DNA of 64,000 nt from Straminergon stramineum (taxonomy: Eukaryota; Streptophyta; Bryopsida; Hypnales; Calliergonaceae). The notes beneath the pieces are model-generated. The model was not told the DNA's origin. It saw only the letters and a list, made by a program, of their open reading frames with translations, and did not search any database. The stretch lies in assembly GCA_963920665.1 (NCBI GenBank), contig OY987268.1, positions 13,518,501 to 13,582,500 of the forward strand, written 5' to 3'. A program made the translations under genes and the position numbers. Position 1 is the first letter of the stretch; each line of letters starts with the position of its first letter. Below are positions 25,094 to 37,491 of the stretch, piece after piece.

Positions 25094-25249
25094 TGTGCTT
25101 GCGTTTGGGGAAATTTGGGTTTCACCCCCCGTCGTTGCAGTTGTTTCACTTGCGTAGAGCTTTGACTTGAGTTCATGTCTATAAACGGGTATTTGGGGAA
25201 GGGGGGTGGCAGTCGGTTCTTATTTCTAGAGTATTTTTAAATGAACTAT

Positions 25250-25460
25250 ACTAGTGTGCCCTGTGCCGTTCCCAATGCCACAGCCAAAAGAAAAAGTAAA
25301 AGTGAAAATTTGAAAATTCAATAACCTTCACACCGTAGGTCAACACACCACAAAACAAAGCCCATGCACCCCTCCTTGTAGAGAGCTTTCCCACGGTATC
25401 AAGCATGTGATTGGGGGGGGGTGGGTCAAGAAATCTCAATGTAACAAATAAACAAACAAA
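25250..25460 (+). repeat. Dispersed repeat R1, copy A
   Basis: Begins 'ctagtgtgccctgtgccgtt' and ends in 'aacaaacaaaacaaacaacc'. Copy B follows in direct orientation at 25485-25705 and copy C is inverted at 30860-31110. Shared internal blocks include 'attcaataaccttcacac' and 'aagcccatgcacccctcc'. The function and class are unknown; no terminal inverted repeat is obvious. Confidence 0.6.
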
Positions 25461-25484
25461 ACAAACAACCTCACTTAAGGTATG

Positions 25485-25705
25485 AAATAATGTGTGCCTT
25501 GTGCCGTTGTCATGGTAAAAATAAAAGTAAAAATAATGTTCTAATTTTTTAATTTAAATTTTTTTTGAAATTCAATAACTTCCACAACATAGCTCCAAAC
25601 ACCATGAAACAAAGCACATGTACCCTTTCTCACAAAGAGCTTTTTGATGGTACCAAGAACGCGACCTTGGGACGCATGATCTAGGAGATTCCAACATAAC
25701 AAACA
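25485..25705 (+). repeat. Dispersed repeat R1, copy B
   Basis: Begins 'tgtgtgccttgtgccgttgt' and ends near 'aacataacaaacaatctagc'. It aligns with copy A (25250-25460) throughout. Confidence 0.6.
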
Positions 25706-26235
25706 ATCTAGCTCAATTCTTTGGAAAGTAAAAGTTGATTTTGTGAAAACAACACCAATTGAAATTGATGCCTATGAGCAATATTTTATTTAGGCAATTC
25801 AATGCCCATTGCCTCAAAAAAAAAGTGGGCAACTTCAAGCCTAGGGAAATAAAGAAGTGGATAAATGTGTTTAAAAATGTCAGATTGTAAGCATGGCCCT
25901 ATACACCGTTGCCACAATGTTTCTAAAATCTCATTGCATCTATTGTGCACAGCCAACAAATACAAACATTGCATACAAAAATTGGGCATCACTTTCAATT
26001 CAAGCCCTCCAAAATGAAGGAGTCAATAAACTTAGAACCCTCTTCAAAGAAAGGCTACATAATCATGACATTATTGTTGGTCTAAAAACCAAAAAAAAAT
26101 GATTATAAGAGTTTGGCATCTAGTGAATAGATGATTAATGATTTCAAGAGCAAATTATAATGGGAGCTATATGAAATGGATGAAATAGTTGAATTACATC
26201 TAAGTATGTCGATGAGGTGAATTATATTCATTGTA

Positions 26236-27013
26236 TTAACCCCTAAAGTCCCGAGGCCATTTCTCTATCAAAAACCACTCAAAACTAGTTCGAGATGACC
26301 CTAAACTAGTGGGTGATGGTAGTGAGGTACCCAAACTGAATGGCATGGTTGTAGGTTCGACACCTAGTTGCAACAGGTTCTTTACCTTGCGTGAAATCAA
26401 CCTCTCTTCCTGACGAAACCCCTTGCAATGTGTTTCCCGAACACATTTGTTTAAAAAAAAACTAAACTCAAAACTACTATTTCTATTGCATTCATCTAAA
26501 GAATCAGAAAAATACTTTAAAAAAAATCTAACCATAGGATCTTGTACCAAACTTCTCTTGGATCATGTAGTGAAATTTTCATGATGTTTGATCGTATAGA
26601 TTGAAAGATATTAGCATTCAAAGTGAAAGAAAAAGGGTTTTTTTGAAGATTCTCCAATTGCCCGCAAAAGAAGAAACTCTATATCTTTTACATCACTAAT
26701 CCAAATGGGATGAATCAAATCTTCCCATTTAGACAAAAATATAATCTATGAGAATAAAATAATTAAAAAAAATATTTCAATTTTTTCCAAATCTCTTTTG
26801 CTGCCTACTCCCCCCTCCATCATTTTGAGGTTATTGTGGCATAACTTTTGCTCCAGAGCACCAATTGGAATAAAAATTATATTCCTAGAAATCTAATAAG
26901 TTTTTCTATCTTGCAAGGAAGTTTCAAAAAAATTCAATAAAAATTGAGCTCATAGGAACCTACCCAAAATCCATTTTGTCCCCCATAGGGACATTGGGAC
27001 TTTAGGGGTTAAG
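26236..27013 (+). mobile_element. TTAA/CCCCTAAAG element, class P4, with nested SINE
   Basis: TTAA-CCCCTAAAGTCCCGAGG at 26236 and GGGACTTTAGGGG-TTAA ending at 27013; TIR of at least 13 bp (CCCCTAAAGTCCC). This is the best-preserved P4 copy. It was interrupted after insertion by the SINE at 26288-26465. Relatives: 10571-11494, 37492-38202 and fragments at 1708 and 35350. Confidence 0.8.
26288..26465 (+). mobile_element. tRNA-derived SINE with 11-bp target-site duplication
   Basis: Flanked by ACTCAAAACTA at 26277-26287 and again at 26466-26476, a precise duplication of host-element sequence. An internal pol III B box is present (GGTTCGACACC, about 26353), with an A-box-like TAGTGGGTGATGG upstream. 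The 3' part 'gaaaccccttgcaatgtgtt' ends in an A-run. Related 3' ends occur at 59249-59330 (inverted) and 62100-62180. It has no coding capacity and would depend on a LINE for mobility. Confidence 0.75.
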
Positions 27014-30000
27014 GTGACTAGTTCCATCTTCAGATTTTTATGCATAGGTTTGAATCAATTCATATATAGATGCATGGGAGGGATCAACTTGCAAAAAAAA
27101 AGATCTTATGACTAATTTTTTCTCAAGCCATAATTTATTATGCCTCAAAAGTCTTGAATGTACATTCCCCCTCCTACAAATTTTTTGAAAGAATGAATTT
27201 TCTAATTAAAAATGAAGAGTTTCAACTTTGTGGTAAAAGTCCTTTTATTTTAGGCTAGTAGTTTTATCTTCATTTCATTTTAAAAATGAGACAAGAAAAA
27301 TAAAGTAAGGTCATTTTTTTATGTGATATTATATCTAAAATATTTTGAGAAAATAGCCCCCCTAATATGTCGAAAAACATTATTGTGTAAATATTGAATG
27401 TTTTTATTGAAGTAGTTTTAATAACTTACTTGGACTTTGCTTTTCCAATGATCTCAATAACAATCCCCTAAAGATTTTGGACACAAAAAATTTAATATTT
27501 TTTCACATATAGAGATTTGGATTTCAAAAAGAATCCTTGCTAAGAATCTTTGGAGACTTTGAGTTTATTCTAGTAATCACCTTCAAGTTTGAATTGGTTT
27601 CACTCATACTTTTTCTTAATTTACAAATGTAAGATTCAATTTCTAACGTATATAACAATGGAAACCATGGAAATTTGAGGTGCTACAAGAAAAGTATCAA
27701 AATTTAGTCTTAAATTATTTTGTGGAACCACACCTAAAGTGACTTAAGTTTGGGGCAACATGACTAAAGCTACAATTATTTTGGAATTATTATTAGTTTA
27801 TTCATTCATCTACATTTGGACCTTCAATAGTTACTTATACAACTAAGAGTCACCATTAGTTTCCAAAGCAACTAATGAGAAAATAGAAGAAATTTTTTAG
27901 CTACATATTTATTTATAAATTTATGAAATATTCAAAATTTTCAATTAAAAAAAATATAAATAAAAAAACTCATGAACTAAAGTTTATAAATGTAAACAAA
28001 ATTGGAATTTCACCATGATTATTTGGGTAATTTAAGGCCATATGACTAATGTGGCATAACTTGAAGCCAAAAGTATTTTGGAACCATTATAATTGTGTAT
28101 ATTTTCATCAAATTTGGGCCCACAATACTCACTCACACCATAAGTTTTCAAAAACAACCAATAAGAGTTGAATTTTTTTTAAAGCATATATTGACTTATG
28201 AAATTTTATTTTTTTAAATGATTTTTTTTAAATTATGAAAAATTTAGAAAATAAAAATATGTAATTTACTTTATAAAATTTTAAATTTTAATAAAATTTT
28301 AAAATATGGAAAATTATTCCAATTACATATTTTAGGTCAATAATAGTCTAATTCTTTTCTGTGTATCAACAAGTATTTCTTTCTACCAAATATAAAGGCC
28401 ACTTTTGGTGAATATAGGATCTAATTTTAATGCATGACATATGAAGCTAAAAAATTTTGAGCCAACATGACTAAAGCAACATAATTGAAGCCATGACTAG
28501 TTTGAAACAATTTTTACCTACTCACTAAGAACTACTACAATTTTCTTAAGTGCAACCAATGAGAATTGAAGTTTTTTATAGCATAAAAAAATTTATAAGT
28601 TTTCTAAAATGTAAAATATTACAAATTACTAACAACCTGAAAATTTGAAAAAATAAGAAATGTGTCTTTCTAAATTTTTTCATTAATTTTATTAACTTAT
28701 TAAAATTCAAAAATATGGAAAAATAATAAATACTAAAAAAATTTTAAAAATTTTGTTTTAATAAATTTAAAGAAGTTTAGGATTTCACTGTTTCCTTCCA
28801 ACTAAGGCTCAATTTAACACTACCGTATAGTCATTTCACACCACCATGAACCTTACTAAGATCCCATGCAAGTTTTCAAGAGCAATCAATGAGAATTATA
28901 GAGTTTTTATGAGACAATCAATGGAACTTGACTTGAGTGTGAAAAAATTACCAAATGACTAGGTTTCAATTTCTCTTATAATCATTGCAATTGATGTCTT
29001 CATTGAAAGAACTTGGAATTTGATTATGTGAGAGTGAAGGACCATTAAAAAACATAAAGTCTCAAAAGTTTAAAACCATCATGTTGTACTGAAGTGATAG
29101 ATTGCAACAACATGGTTGAGTCCAAGAACATTGTAGGTGCAATGAGTTAAGGGTAGACAATAAGCCATCCCAAGCTGATGTGTTGTAAATAAAGGACTAA
29201 CTAATTATGGAGCTTTAACTTGAATCAACCTATTAGCATCAAAATTCCAATTCTACCCTCATGTATATGTCATACACATTTTCATTTTGAAATGTATTCC
29301 ATGTATACATAAGGTACAACTTGAGATGAATGATTACTTAAATTAGTCAATCATATGGCTTCAAAAATTTATAGCTTCTTTGGTGGTCCCTTAAAGTTTA
29401 TATGCCTTCAATCATGTCTTGTTACAACAGAATGTCATGTACATCAACTTCCAATTCTACAAATTCAACCTATTATGTCTATCATTGCAAAAATCAACCT
29501 CCACCTCAAGGTTATTACTAGAATGACTGTTATGATTTTGACATGAAGTATAAATCTTATTACAGTTAAAATCAATCTTATCACCAAATGTTTTTAAATA
29601 AACAAGATTTGAGGTTAAAGCTCAAATAGACTTTGAACCTATAGGTCAAGAAATATCAAATTTTCAAATATCGTATTCATAAAAATTTGTAAAAAATTTT
29701 CAAAATCATTTTAAATGGAATTTAAGGTGGATTTAGGTGTTTATCATTATTGTTGTAAGAAACATCAAATATACCTTGCCTAGATATCAAACTTTTAAAG
29801 AACAAGCATTCAAATTTCAAACAACAAATGAATGCAAGTATGTTCCAAGCAACATTGAATCTTGATCCATATAATTTAGAGAGATTTTGACCTATTTCAT
29901 TCACTTTTGGAGATATTTTGGACTATTTCATCTACTTTCAAACTTCTCAAAACATATAGTCTTAACACTTGGTAACTTGTCTTTTTTTCATTCGTAGGCT

Positions 30001-30859
30001 TGTAACTTGTGACAACTTAAGGTGAAAACATCCAAAAACGTCTAATTAAATAATTTTGCATAATTGGAGGCACCATTTTCAAGAAGAAAGAAAACATTTT
30101 TGTATTATTAGCAATTGAAAATTAAAAATTTTCAACCAAAAAAGGAATTTTTGGATGAGACATGTAATTACTATGAACTTTCGAAATGGAAGCTCCTTAG
30201 ACCACTAAAATTGTCACATACATTGGTCATAAATCGACATTTAGTAAATCAATAGAGTCAACCAATCAAAATGAAGTATGGAAATTGTTTAATTGTCCTT
30301 TGGGGAAAACTTCCAGAAAAAATCTACTTGTCAAGAATGGATCCATGATATATTTTGGGTGTTTTCACCTTCAAGCATCTCTACCAAGAAACTGCACAAT
30401 GATCCAATCTTGAGCACTTGGCATGTAACCATGAGCCTAAAGGCCCCAAGTTTTAACCAGGCCCCCACTAGTAGTTGCACAAACTTGAATTCCAATGCAA
30501 GCTTGACTTGGTTTGTAAGGTGACGTAGTAGAAGAAGGCCAGTGGGACACTCCAAAATTAGAAGCTCTCCACAAAGTAGGTAGGGCTCAAAACTAGGAGC
30601 TCTTTTCCTTACCGTCAGTAGTGTGGTACAAGTCAAACATGCGGGGCACTGTAGCTCGAAGTGTAGTGACAAAATTTTGATATAACCTACGTAGAAAAAC
30701 ACCCAAGTCTCCAATTGGTGGGACAAAAGAACTCACCCGAATGCCGCAATCCTCTTCCCAAGGCAATATTTTGCACCCCAGTGGAGATGCTCTCCTAACT
30801 TATTCACTGAACAAGTTAAGGCCTCAATCTTCTTATTGGGGGTAACATAGTGATCCATA
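27014..30859. other. Long gene-free AT-rich tract
   Basis: No ORF with codon structure in 27014-30300. A 131-codon minus-strand frame at 30331-30726 in GC-richer sequence has no recognised domain and may derive from an old repeat. No tRNA or rRNA seen. Confidence 0.3.
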
Positions 30860-31110
30860 CCTTAAATTAGTTAGTTAGTTTTGTTTTGTTTTGTTTGTTA
30901 CGTTGAGATCCCATGAACCGTGCATCCTCCAATTGCATGCTTGGTAATGTCAGAAAGCCCTCATTGAGGAGGGGTGCATGAGCTTTGCTTCGTGGAGTTT
31001 AGACCTAGAGTGTGAAAGCTATCGATTTTCAAAGTTTTTTAAATAAAAAAATTAGAAAATTACTTTTAAACTTTGACAAATATTGTGGCACCATCACAGG
31101 GCACACTAGT
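30860..31110 (-). repeat. Dispersed repeat R1, copy C (inverted)
   Basis: The reverse complement of this stretch aligns with 25250-25460: it ends with 'cagggcacactag' and starts with a 'gttttgttttgttttgtttg' run that mirrors the AAACA-rich end of copy A. Confidence 0.55.
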
Positions 31111-31460
31111 TGATATAAAAGACTCGGTATAAACTCAATTTTGGACACATATCAATGAAGAGTTCAGGCCACTATTTCAACAAACATGGGTCAGGAGCTG
31201 TGCATCTGGAGGCAAGAATGCCTAGGAAGTGTTGCAGTAACTCTTAATCACTGATCAGTGCCATCCACTTATATGTCATGATAATGCCGTACTGAAACTT
31301 ATTACAAACAGGGTTTGAGAGTTGCAAGGTGGGGGCATAACAAGTCAACTCACAACAAATTTTGAAAATGAAGGACTTTGAAGCTCACTGGCAATGGCAA
31401 GTTCTATCCTTCAACATGCTCTTTCTCTTTAATTAAGTTACAGTGATGTCAAGATAACCC

Positions 31461-31841
31461 TTAACCCCTAAACGACGGACTGGTCCCTGCGGGGAAAAGG
31501 CGGGCTGAGTACTGTTCATTGTGCACTGACCGTGGGAGAGAAACACGTTCATGAACAGTACCAAAGAAAGGGGAATTCTGGTTGCCCTCATGAAAATTGT
31601 AGGAGGGCAGCCTACAACCTAACACCGTGCACGGGTATTTCCGTGTTCTGTCTTCCATGTCTATGCTCCCTAAAATTATGAATGCATCCGAATGACAGTA
31701 TTTTTGGCCCTCCAAGATACAGCACGTCTCCACAATTGTGTTAAAAAAAACCCGGATGAAAAACTACATTCCTACTTCCTACAGATTACTTTCTTGTTAT
31801 TCATCGGACGAAAAACGTCCGCATTGGCGTTTATGGGTTAA
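31461..31841 (+). mobile_element. TTAA/CCCCTAAACG element, class P5
   Basis: Left end TTAA-CCCCTAAACGACGG; right end GGCGTTTATGGG-TTAA; 381 bp. TIRs match at CCCCTAAACGac / CCCATAAACGcc. The interior is GC-richer than the other classes. A sequence resembling its right end occurs near 32640-32680. Confidence 0.65.
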
Positions 31842-31860
31842 GGTAGTCTGCTCTTAACCC

Positions 31861-32463
31861 TTAACCCCTAAAGGACTGGGGGTGTTTGAGCAAAGCTCTT
31901 GTTTTCTTGACTAGCTCTTGCAATAAGCATTATTTTTCAAACGTGTGATATGAATTTGATGATTGCCATTGTTGAAATGAAAGAAGACTTATATAGCTTT
32001 CCTATGAAAAAAAATCAACAAAAATTTTCAATTTTTGAGAAAATGCCACCGTTGACAAAATGGATGAAAGATATCCAATTCGGTAGAACTTTGTACATGT
32101 GCTAAAATTGGAATGATGAAATTGGAACGCTCAAAAGTGATCCCAAAACTCTGATTTTTTTTCCACAAGTACATATCATCATGATTTAGATGTGTAATTT
32201 TTTTCAAATCATTTTGAGGCGTGGAAAAAAAGATATGAGCACATGAAGTGATAGCCCAAATTACTTTTCCTATTCTCAAAAAATTCACCAAAAATCACTC
32301 ACTCAATCATTTCTCAATCGGATTGTACCAATGAATTCAGCGAAAAAAAATCATCTAGGGTCTCTTTGTTGGTCAAGGACTATTGGTGAGGTTCACATTC
32401 CGAATCTTCTACAAATGTAGTTGTAGAAGCCATATGGTGGCCTTATGGTCCTTTAGGGATTAA
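31861..32463 (+). mobile_element. TTAA/CCCCTAAAGG element, class P6
   Basis: TTAA-CCCCTAAAGGACTGGG at the left end, GGTCCTTTAGGGA-TTAA at the right; 603 bp. It begins only 19 bp after the right TTAA of the previous element. Non-coding. Confidence 0.65.
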
Positions 32464-33409
32464 ACACCGGGTTGGTGACCATGGAAATCATCCCTTTTGG
32501 AACCGTGTGACATCATCTACTTTAAAAAATCCAAAAATACTCATTGGAAGTCAAACTATTGTAGAAGATCTCCCCTTTCCACCCCTAATTCCAAGGATGA
32601 ATAGTTGCACTTTTGTCCTACACAAGAGAATTCCTAGTCATTCATTGGACAACAAACATCCGTTGCATTGGTTATGGGTTTAAGTGACTCCTTGAAACAA
32701 TTTTCAGAAAATTTGTGTAGGAAGAATTGGCATTGAACTCAAGATGTTTCATTTTTTGGGACTTGTGTGGAATTAGTTGCGAATTTTTGAAGTTGAAACA
32801 CAATAGTCACTAGCTAAAAGCATCCCCTCCTTAAATGTTCACTATTGGTACATTGAAGAAAGCAAAATGTACCTTTGTGTCATGTTCATTTCTAGAGTGT
32901 GGTCACCTTAGAGCAAACTACCTTAAACTTGAAAAGATGAGCCTATGACCACTTTTTCAAACTTTTTCTCCCGGTATGCTCCTATTTTGAAATTGTATAC
33001 AATTTTTATTTTTTCTTAGGTGTAGGGTTGTATGCCTTCTATTCTTCATAAAAATTTCAAATTTTTTTTATTAAATTTGAGAAAAATTCATATCAAATAC
33101 AAAACATGCTTTATAAATTTGAATTTTTTTCACCACAAGGGAATATTCAACAACATTTATTGAAAATGGATATAAGCAACTTTCCTTCAAAAAATGGATG
33201 AAATTTTTTTCCATCCTATAGGCCTCGTTGAAATCATCTAAAGGATACAAAATGTCCTACTAGGTGTTTCAAGGTTCACATAAGGAAACTTTTCAAATTC
33301 AATTGCATTCATATGGCAAGTCTTCTTTCAATGTCTTGGAATACATAGGTGTTTACTTCTTTAGTACGAAGTACTTGTAATGATGATTTTTTTTAGTTTG
33401 GGATTCAAA

Positions 33410-33973
33410 TTAATCCCAAAGGACCGAGGCATATTTCAAGCAAGAAGTGTGAAAAGGCCACTTTTTAGGGTAGTGAGAAAAAAGTTTAATTTTTTTTTTC
33501 AAACTTCAACCATACCAATTTGTACAAGACTACTATGGAAATGTGTGGAGAAAATTCTAGAAACTTTGAACAAACGGATGAAAAGATTACAACATTTGAA
33601 GTTAGAAGAGTTGTTTTTCTTTACCTTGTCCAATAGGGTTCATAAAATTTAACTCCTTCTAGACTATGATTTTTACACTACACATGGTGAGTTTTCTTAC
33701 ATTTTTTGTCTTGCATCATGTAAGTCACATACCTGCCCAATTTCTATATAAGAGGAATTTTGTACATGTTGCCTGAAATTGCCCAGGTTGTCCAAAAAGT
33801 TCAAGGCAACAAAACTTTTAATTTGAGCCGCCATGGCAATTGAAAAACATTTACATTCCTTGTGCACACCTTATGTCAAAATTTCATGAACATTTAACCA
33901 AAATTGACTTTGTAGAAACCTAACTGAGATTTTTTGCATACGTTAAAAAAACACTTGGTCCTTTGGGGGTAAA
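33410..33973 (+). mobile_element. TTAA/CCCC element, class P3, degenerate
   Basis: The left end TTAA-TCCCAAAGGACCGAGG and right end GGTCCTTTGGGGG-TAAA are mutated forms of class P3 ends. The interior block 'cactttttagggtagtgaga' is identical to the copy at 18409. Confidence 0.65.
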
Positions 33974-34385
33974 GTTTGTTTAAGATTCCCATGTCCCATT
34001 CTCACTCTTTCAAATTGGCATGAGTAGAAATCGCATTAAAGAATTTGATGCTCAATGGCATAAATCCCCATCTTCAAGGATGATATATGAGATGCGTACA
34101 TGTGCAATAGTTATATGTGAGACCTTGTTTAGAGGTGTTTTGTTTAGTTTGAGGATTTTTTTTGTCAGGGGCTTTTGCCTTCTGGGTTTTAGTTTTAATA
34201 GTTTGGATGTATTAGTTCTTGATGGAATGAAATGGTTCTATTTGCATTAAAATATAATAAAATAAATACTTTTAGAATTAATATATTTGATGAAAGTTTT
34301 ATGATGATTAAGATAAAGGGTTTATAAAATAATCAATCAAATACTTTATATTGCCTTTATCTACAAATGTTCAATACCCATTTTA

Positions 34386-34432
34386 TATATATCTATATCT
34401 ATCTATAGATATAGATAGATACATACATACAA
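34386..34432. repeat. GATA/TATC microsatellite, self-complementary
   Basis: A run of TATA, TATC, GATA and CATA units whose halves can pair with each other. Confidence 0.8.
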
Positions 34433-35349
34433 ACCAAGTCAATTCATAACTCTTCATCTTACTAAAAACTCTTTGGGGAACTTAGGTTGGGCCATGATGA
34501 CCTAAATTTTGAAAATGTGATTTTCAATTTTTATGTAAAAATGAAACAAGAGGTAAGTTTCGGGGGGATAAAGGTAAATGGATATGACTATAGTAGCTTC
34601 TTGGCAATTTTGTGTTATATATTTATTCATGAAAAAATCAGAATTTTTTTGACAACAAGTGGTAACGTGTCATTCTATTAATGGAGAATACTTAGTAATT
34701 AACTTGACAATTGTGGGTGGTTTATGGGATGTTTTATGACTCTAGTCTAATGGACGCTCATGCAATTTTAGGGTTGATGACTTCAAAAATTCACAAAAAT
34801 TACAATTTCAATCGAAAAATTATAATTCTACTTGGGTTTGATCCGTGAAACAAGCACACTCCTCTGAAAGATATATGCACCTCTTGAAATTGGCCCCAAG
34901 ATAATCAGATTCCAAATCAAGGTGTATTAGGCTTGTCTACCTCCTAATGGAGGCATCAAGGATGGAATTCACCATCCAAGTCCATGAGGCTTAACTTAGA
35001 TAGTTGAAGCCACTCCCAGCACATGCTACATTCACATTGGTCTTTTAGACCGCAGTTATGATAGTCTGCTCTAATTCCGCCCTTCTTCTTAATACTATCC
35101 CTAGCCAAGGTTTGAAATGGACCTTAACAAGTTGTAAAATGGATATGTGTAAAGCATTGAATGTTTTGTCAATGATGTCAGAGTGGTTTAACATTTGTCA
35201 AATGTTCCTTTATACTTTGCTAGAGGATGGAATAAGAGCCAAGGTGGGTCCATTTTTGAAATGTTTACTAGTATTCCAAAAGAAATTTCCTCCACAACTT
35301 TGAATGCTAATATTTTTCAATTTGTATGGTCAAACTTGATAAATGTTTT

Positions 35350-35497
35350 ACCACATGACCTCATACAAGCATAGTACAAGATCCTATGGTTGGATTTTTT
35401 AATTTTAATTTTTTTTTTCTTTCTTGAAAGAACGCAGTAGAAATGGCAATTTTGAGTGATTTTTGTCAAAAAATAGGCCTTGGCCCTTTAGGAGTTT
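35350..35497 (-). repeat. Truncated class P4 element, inverted
   Basis: Contains 'acaagatcctatggttggat' and ends 'cttggccctttaggagttta'. The reverse complement aligns with the left end of 26236-27013. The other end is absent. Confidence 0.5.
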
Positions 35498-35827
35498 AGT
35501 TTAGTAAAGGTCGCATTTTGGAACCCTGTCTGTTATTTTCTACATGCTGCAATGTTTGTTTTTGGTGAAGCCATATCTTTCTTCAGACTACGCATGTGTG
35601 AGTTTTGTAAGGCCTACGATCAAGAAATAGATACCTACAGCAGAATTCTTTAGAAATTCGTAAGTAATTCAAAAATGATCCGAAAAATATGAAACCACTT
35701 GGGTTAGATTTCACATCAATTTTTCTTCAAGTGAAAAATAAGGGAAAAAAACAATTTAGTGTATCTAAAAACCATCGAAAGGGCCAACCAGCCCTTCAAC
35801 CCACGGTTTATGAGCAGACTACCTCAC

Positions 35828-36032
35828 CCTTCTTTCTTCTTCTCCTTCTTCTCCTTCTTCTCCTTCTGCTCCTTCTTCTCCTTCTCCTTCTTCTCCTTCT
35901 TCTCCTTCTTCTCCTTCTGCTCCTTCTTCTCCTTCTTCTCCTTCTTCTCCTTCTCCTTCTTCTCCTTCTTCTCCTTCTTCTTCTCTTTCTTCTTCTCTTT
36001 CTTCTTCTCTTTCTTCTTCTCCTTATTCTCCT
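35828..36032 (+). repeat. (CTTCTC)n pyrimidine tract, about 205 bp
   Basis: An almost pure C/T tract of CTTCTC/CTCCTT units. Its long translations (poly-Leu, Lys/Glu) are repeat artefacts. Strand asymmetry of this length can form H-DNA. Confidence 0.9.
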
Positions 36033-37491
36033 TGGGAAGTTCTGTCAGTTTTGAGACTGTAAGTGAAATTAACGTAGGTCTTTTTCCACTGCGCCCGCCC
36101 GCGTCTGTCCTTGCATTCCCCACACACACCCTTTTCCAGTCAATCATCTTCTTCTTTCTCCTCGCGCTTGGTGCGCCCCACGCAGGGCCAGTAAGTTAAG
36201 TTAAGGTACCAACTGGCCGGCTGGGAACAACAGCGACAGACAGACACTCATCCCCGTGCCTCTTCTTCCACTTCAATTGATTCCTAGTTATCAAGTTCTC
36301 CCTTGCCAGCTGAAAGTGGCTGGCAGTGGGCAGCACTAGACCCAAGTACCCAGCCATCCATAACATAACATAATAATGCCAACGGAACTGAAGGCAGTCC
36401 AAGTTTCGAGGAGGACGATGAGCAGCAGCAGAACAGAACAGAACAGAACAGAACAGGGTCCGGCACTTTGATTCTCATCTTCAGCTTACTCACTGCTGGG
36501 ACATATAAGGTAGACCAGCCTATTACCACCCTGATTCGCAATCTGAGTATATTAGGACCAACTCTAAGAGGGGCACATATTTTTCAGAGGTGTGCGCATG
36601 TTTCACAAATCAAACCCAAGTGGAATTATAATTTTACAATAAAAATTGTAATTTCTATGAATTTTTAAAGTGGTCTGCCTTGGATTACAAATCTGCCACT
36701 AGACTAGAGTCATAAATGTCCTATCCTAAACCTATAACGGCCATTACATTTACCTATTAACACCGGAGTTTCCACCAATCAAAGACTGACACGTTACCCA
36801 AGTTGAAATTAATGCACTGAAATTGTCAGTGCAGTGAATGGACTTGGGTGAGTTTTATGGTGGTGATGGGGTCAAAACTAGGATGGCGGTTATAGGAAGC
36901 TGGCGGAAATGGGCTGGTTTACCTTAGTTAGGGCAGGCTTCCATGTGGAGTCAAGGCCAATGAAGTCCACCGATCAATGGTGGAATGGGTGTCTGGTTTT
37001 TATGGAACTCCCTCTCCACCACTAATTGGTGAACTTCACCGGCCCGACTCTACATAGAAGCCCACCCTTATTAAGGTAGGAGGGCCATAAACCTTTATAG
37101 TTGGGGAGGATAAAGTTCTTGAAATAATATTTTTTCAGTCAAATTTTTTCTCGAAAGACAAAAGAAAAATTGGCATCGACCCCAATTAGTTTCATATTTT
37201 TTTGAAGCATTGTGGAATTAGTCATGAATTTTTGAAGTTGAAACTTCCATGATGGAATCACCTAATACAAACGTTAACTGACTTTGAGGATTACCTCTTG
37301 AAAATGTACACTGTTTATTTGTTTGTTGTGGGTGCCATGAGAAGGCAAAATGTACTTTTGTGTTAGAGGACACTTTCAGAGCACAAGACAGTGCTTTACG
37401 GATCTCCTACCTTGTTATTGCCCACGAGGAAGATAGAAACTATAACAACTTGATCAATTTCATTAAATCAGTGCAATTGCATTAACCTCTA
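36033..37491. other. Intergenic, with a foldback at 36919-37083
   Basis: Bases 36060-36500 are GC-richer, with (GAACA)n at about 36431-36457, but contain no recognisable coding sequence. Apart from the foldback, nothing else is seen. Confidence 0.3.
36919..37083. repeat. Imperfect foldback element, arms about 65 bp
   Basis: The left arm ('gcaggcttccatgtggagtc', 'aatgaagtccaccgatcaat') pairs with the right arm ('gactctacatagaagcccac', 'aattggtgaacttcac') at roughly 80% by eye, around a loop of about 32 nt. It could be a foldback MITE or a hairpin transcript. Confidence 0.6.

Noticed and set aside
30331..30726. 131-codon minus-strand frame
   Set aside because: No recognised domain and AT-rich surroundings; could be old repeat sequence but no element boundary supports it.
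27014..34000. Search for LTR retrotransposon pol motifs (protease, RT, integrase)
   Set aside because: No frame carries such motifs on either strand; the repeats visible are small non-autonomous elements.
35689..36199. Long open frames with poly-Leu, Phe/Ser and Lys/Glu runs
   Set aside because: They are translations of the (CTTCTC)n pyrimidine tract in different frames, not genes.
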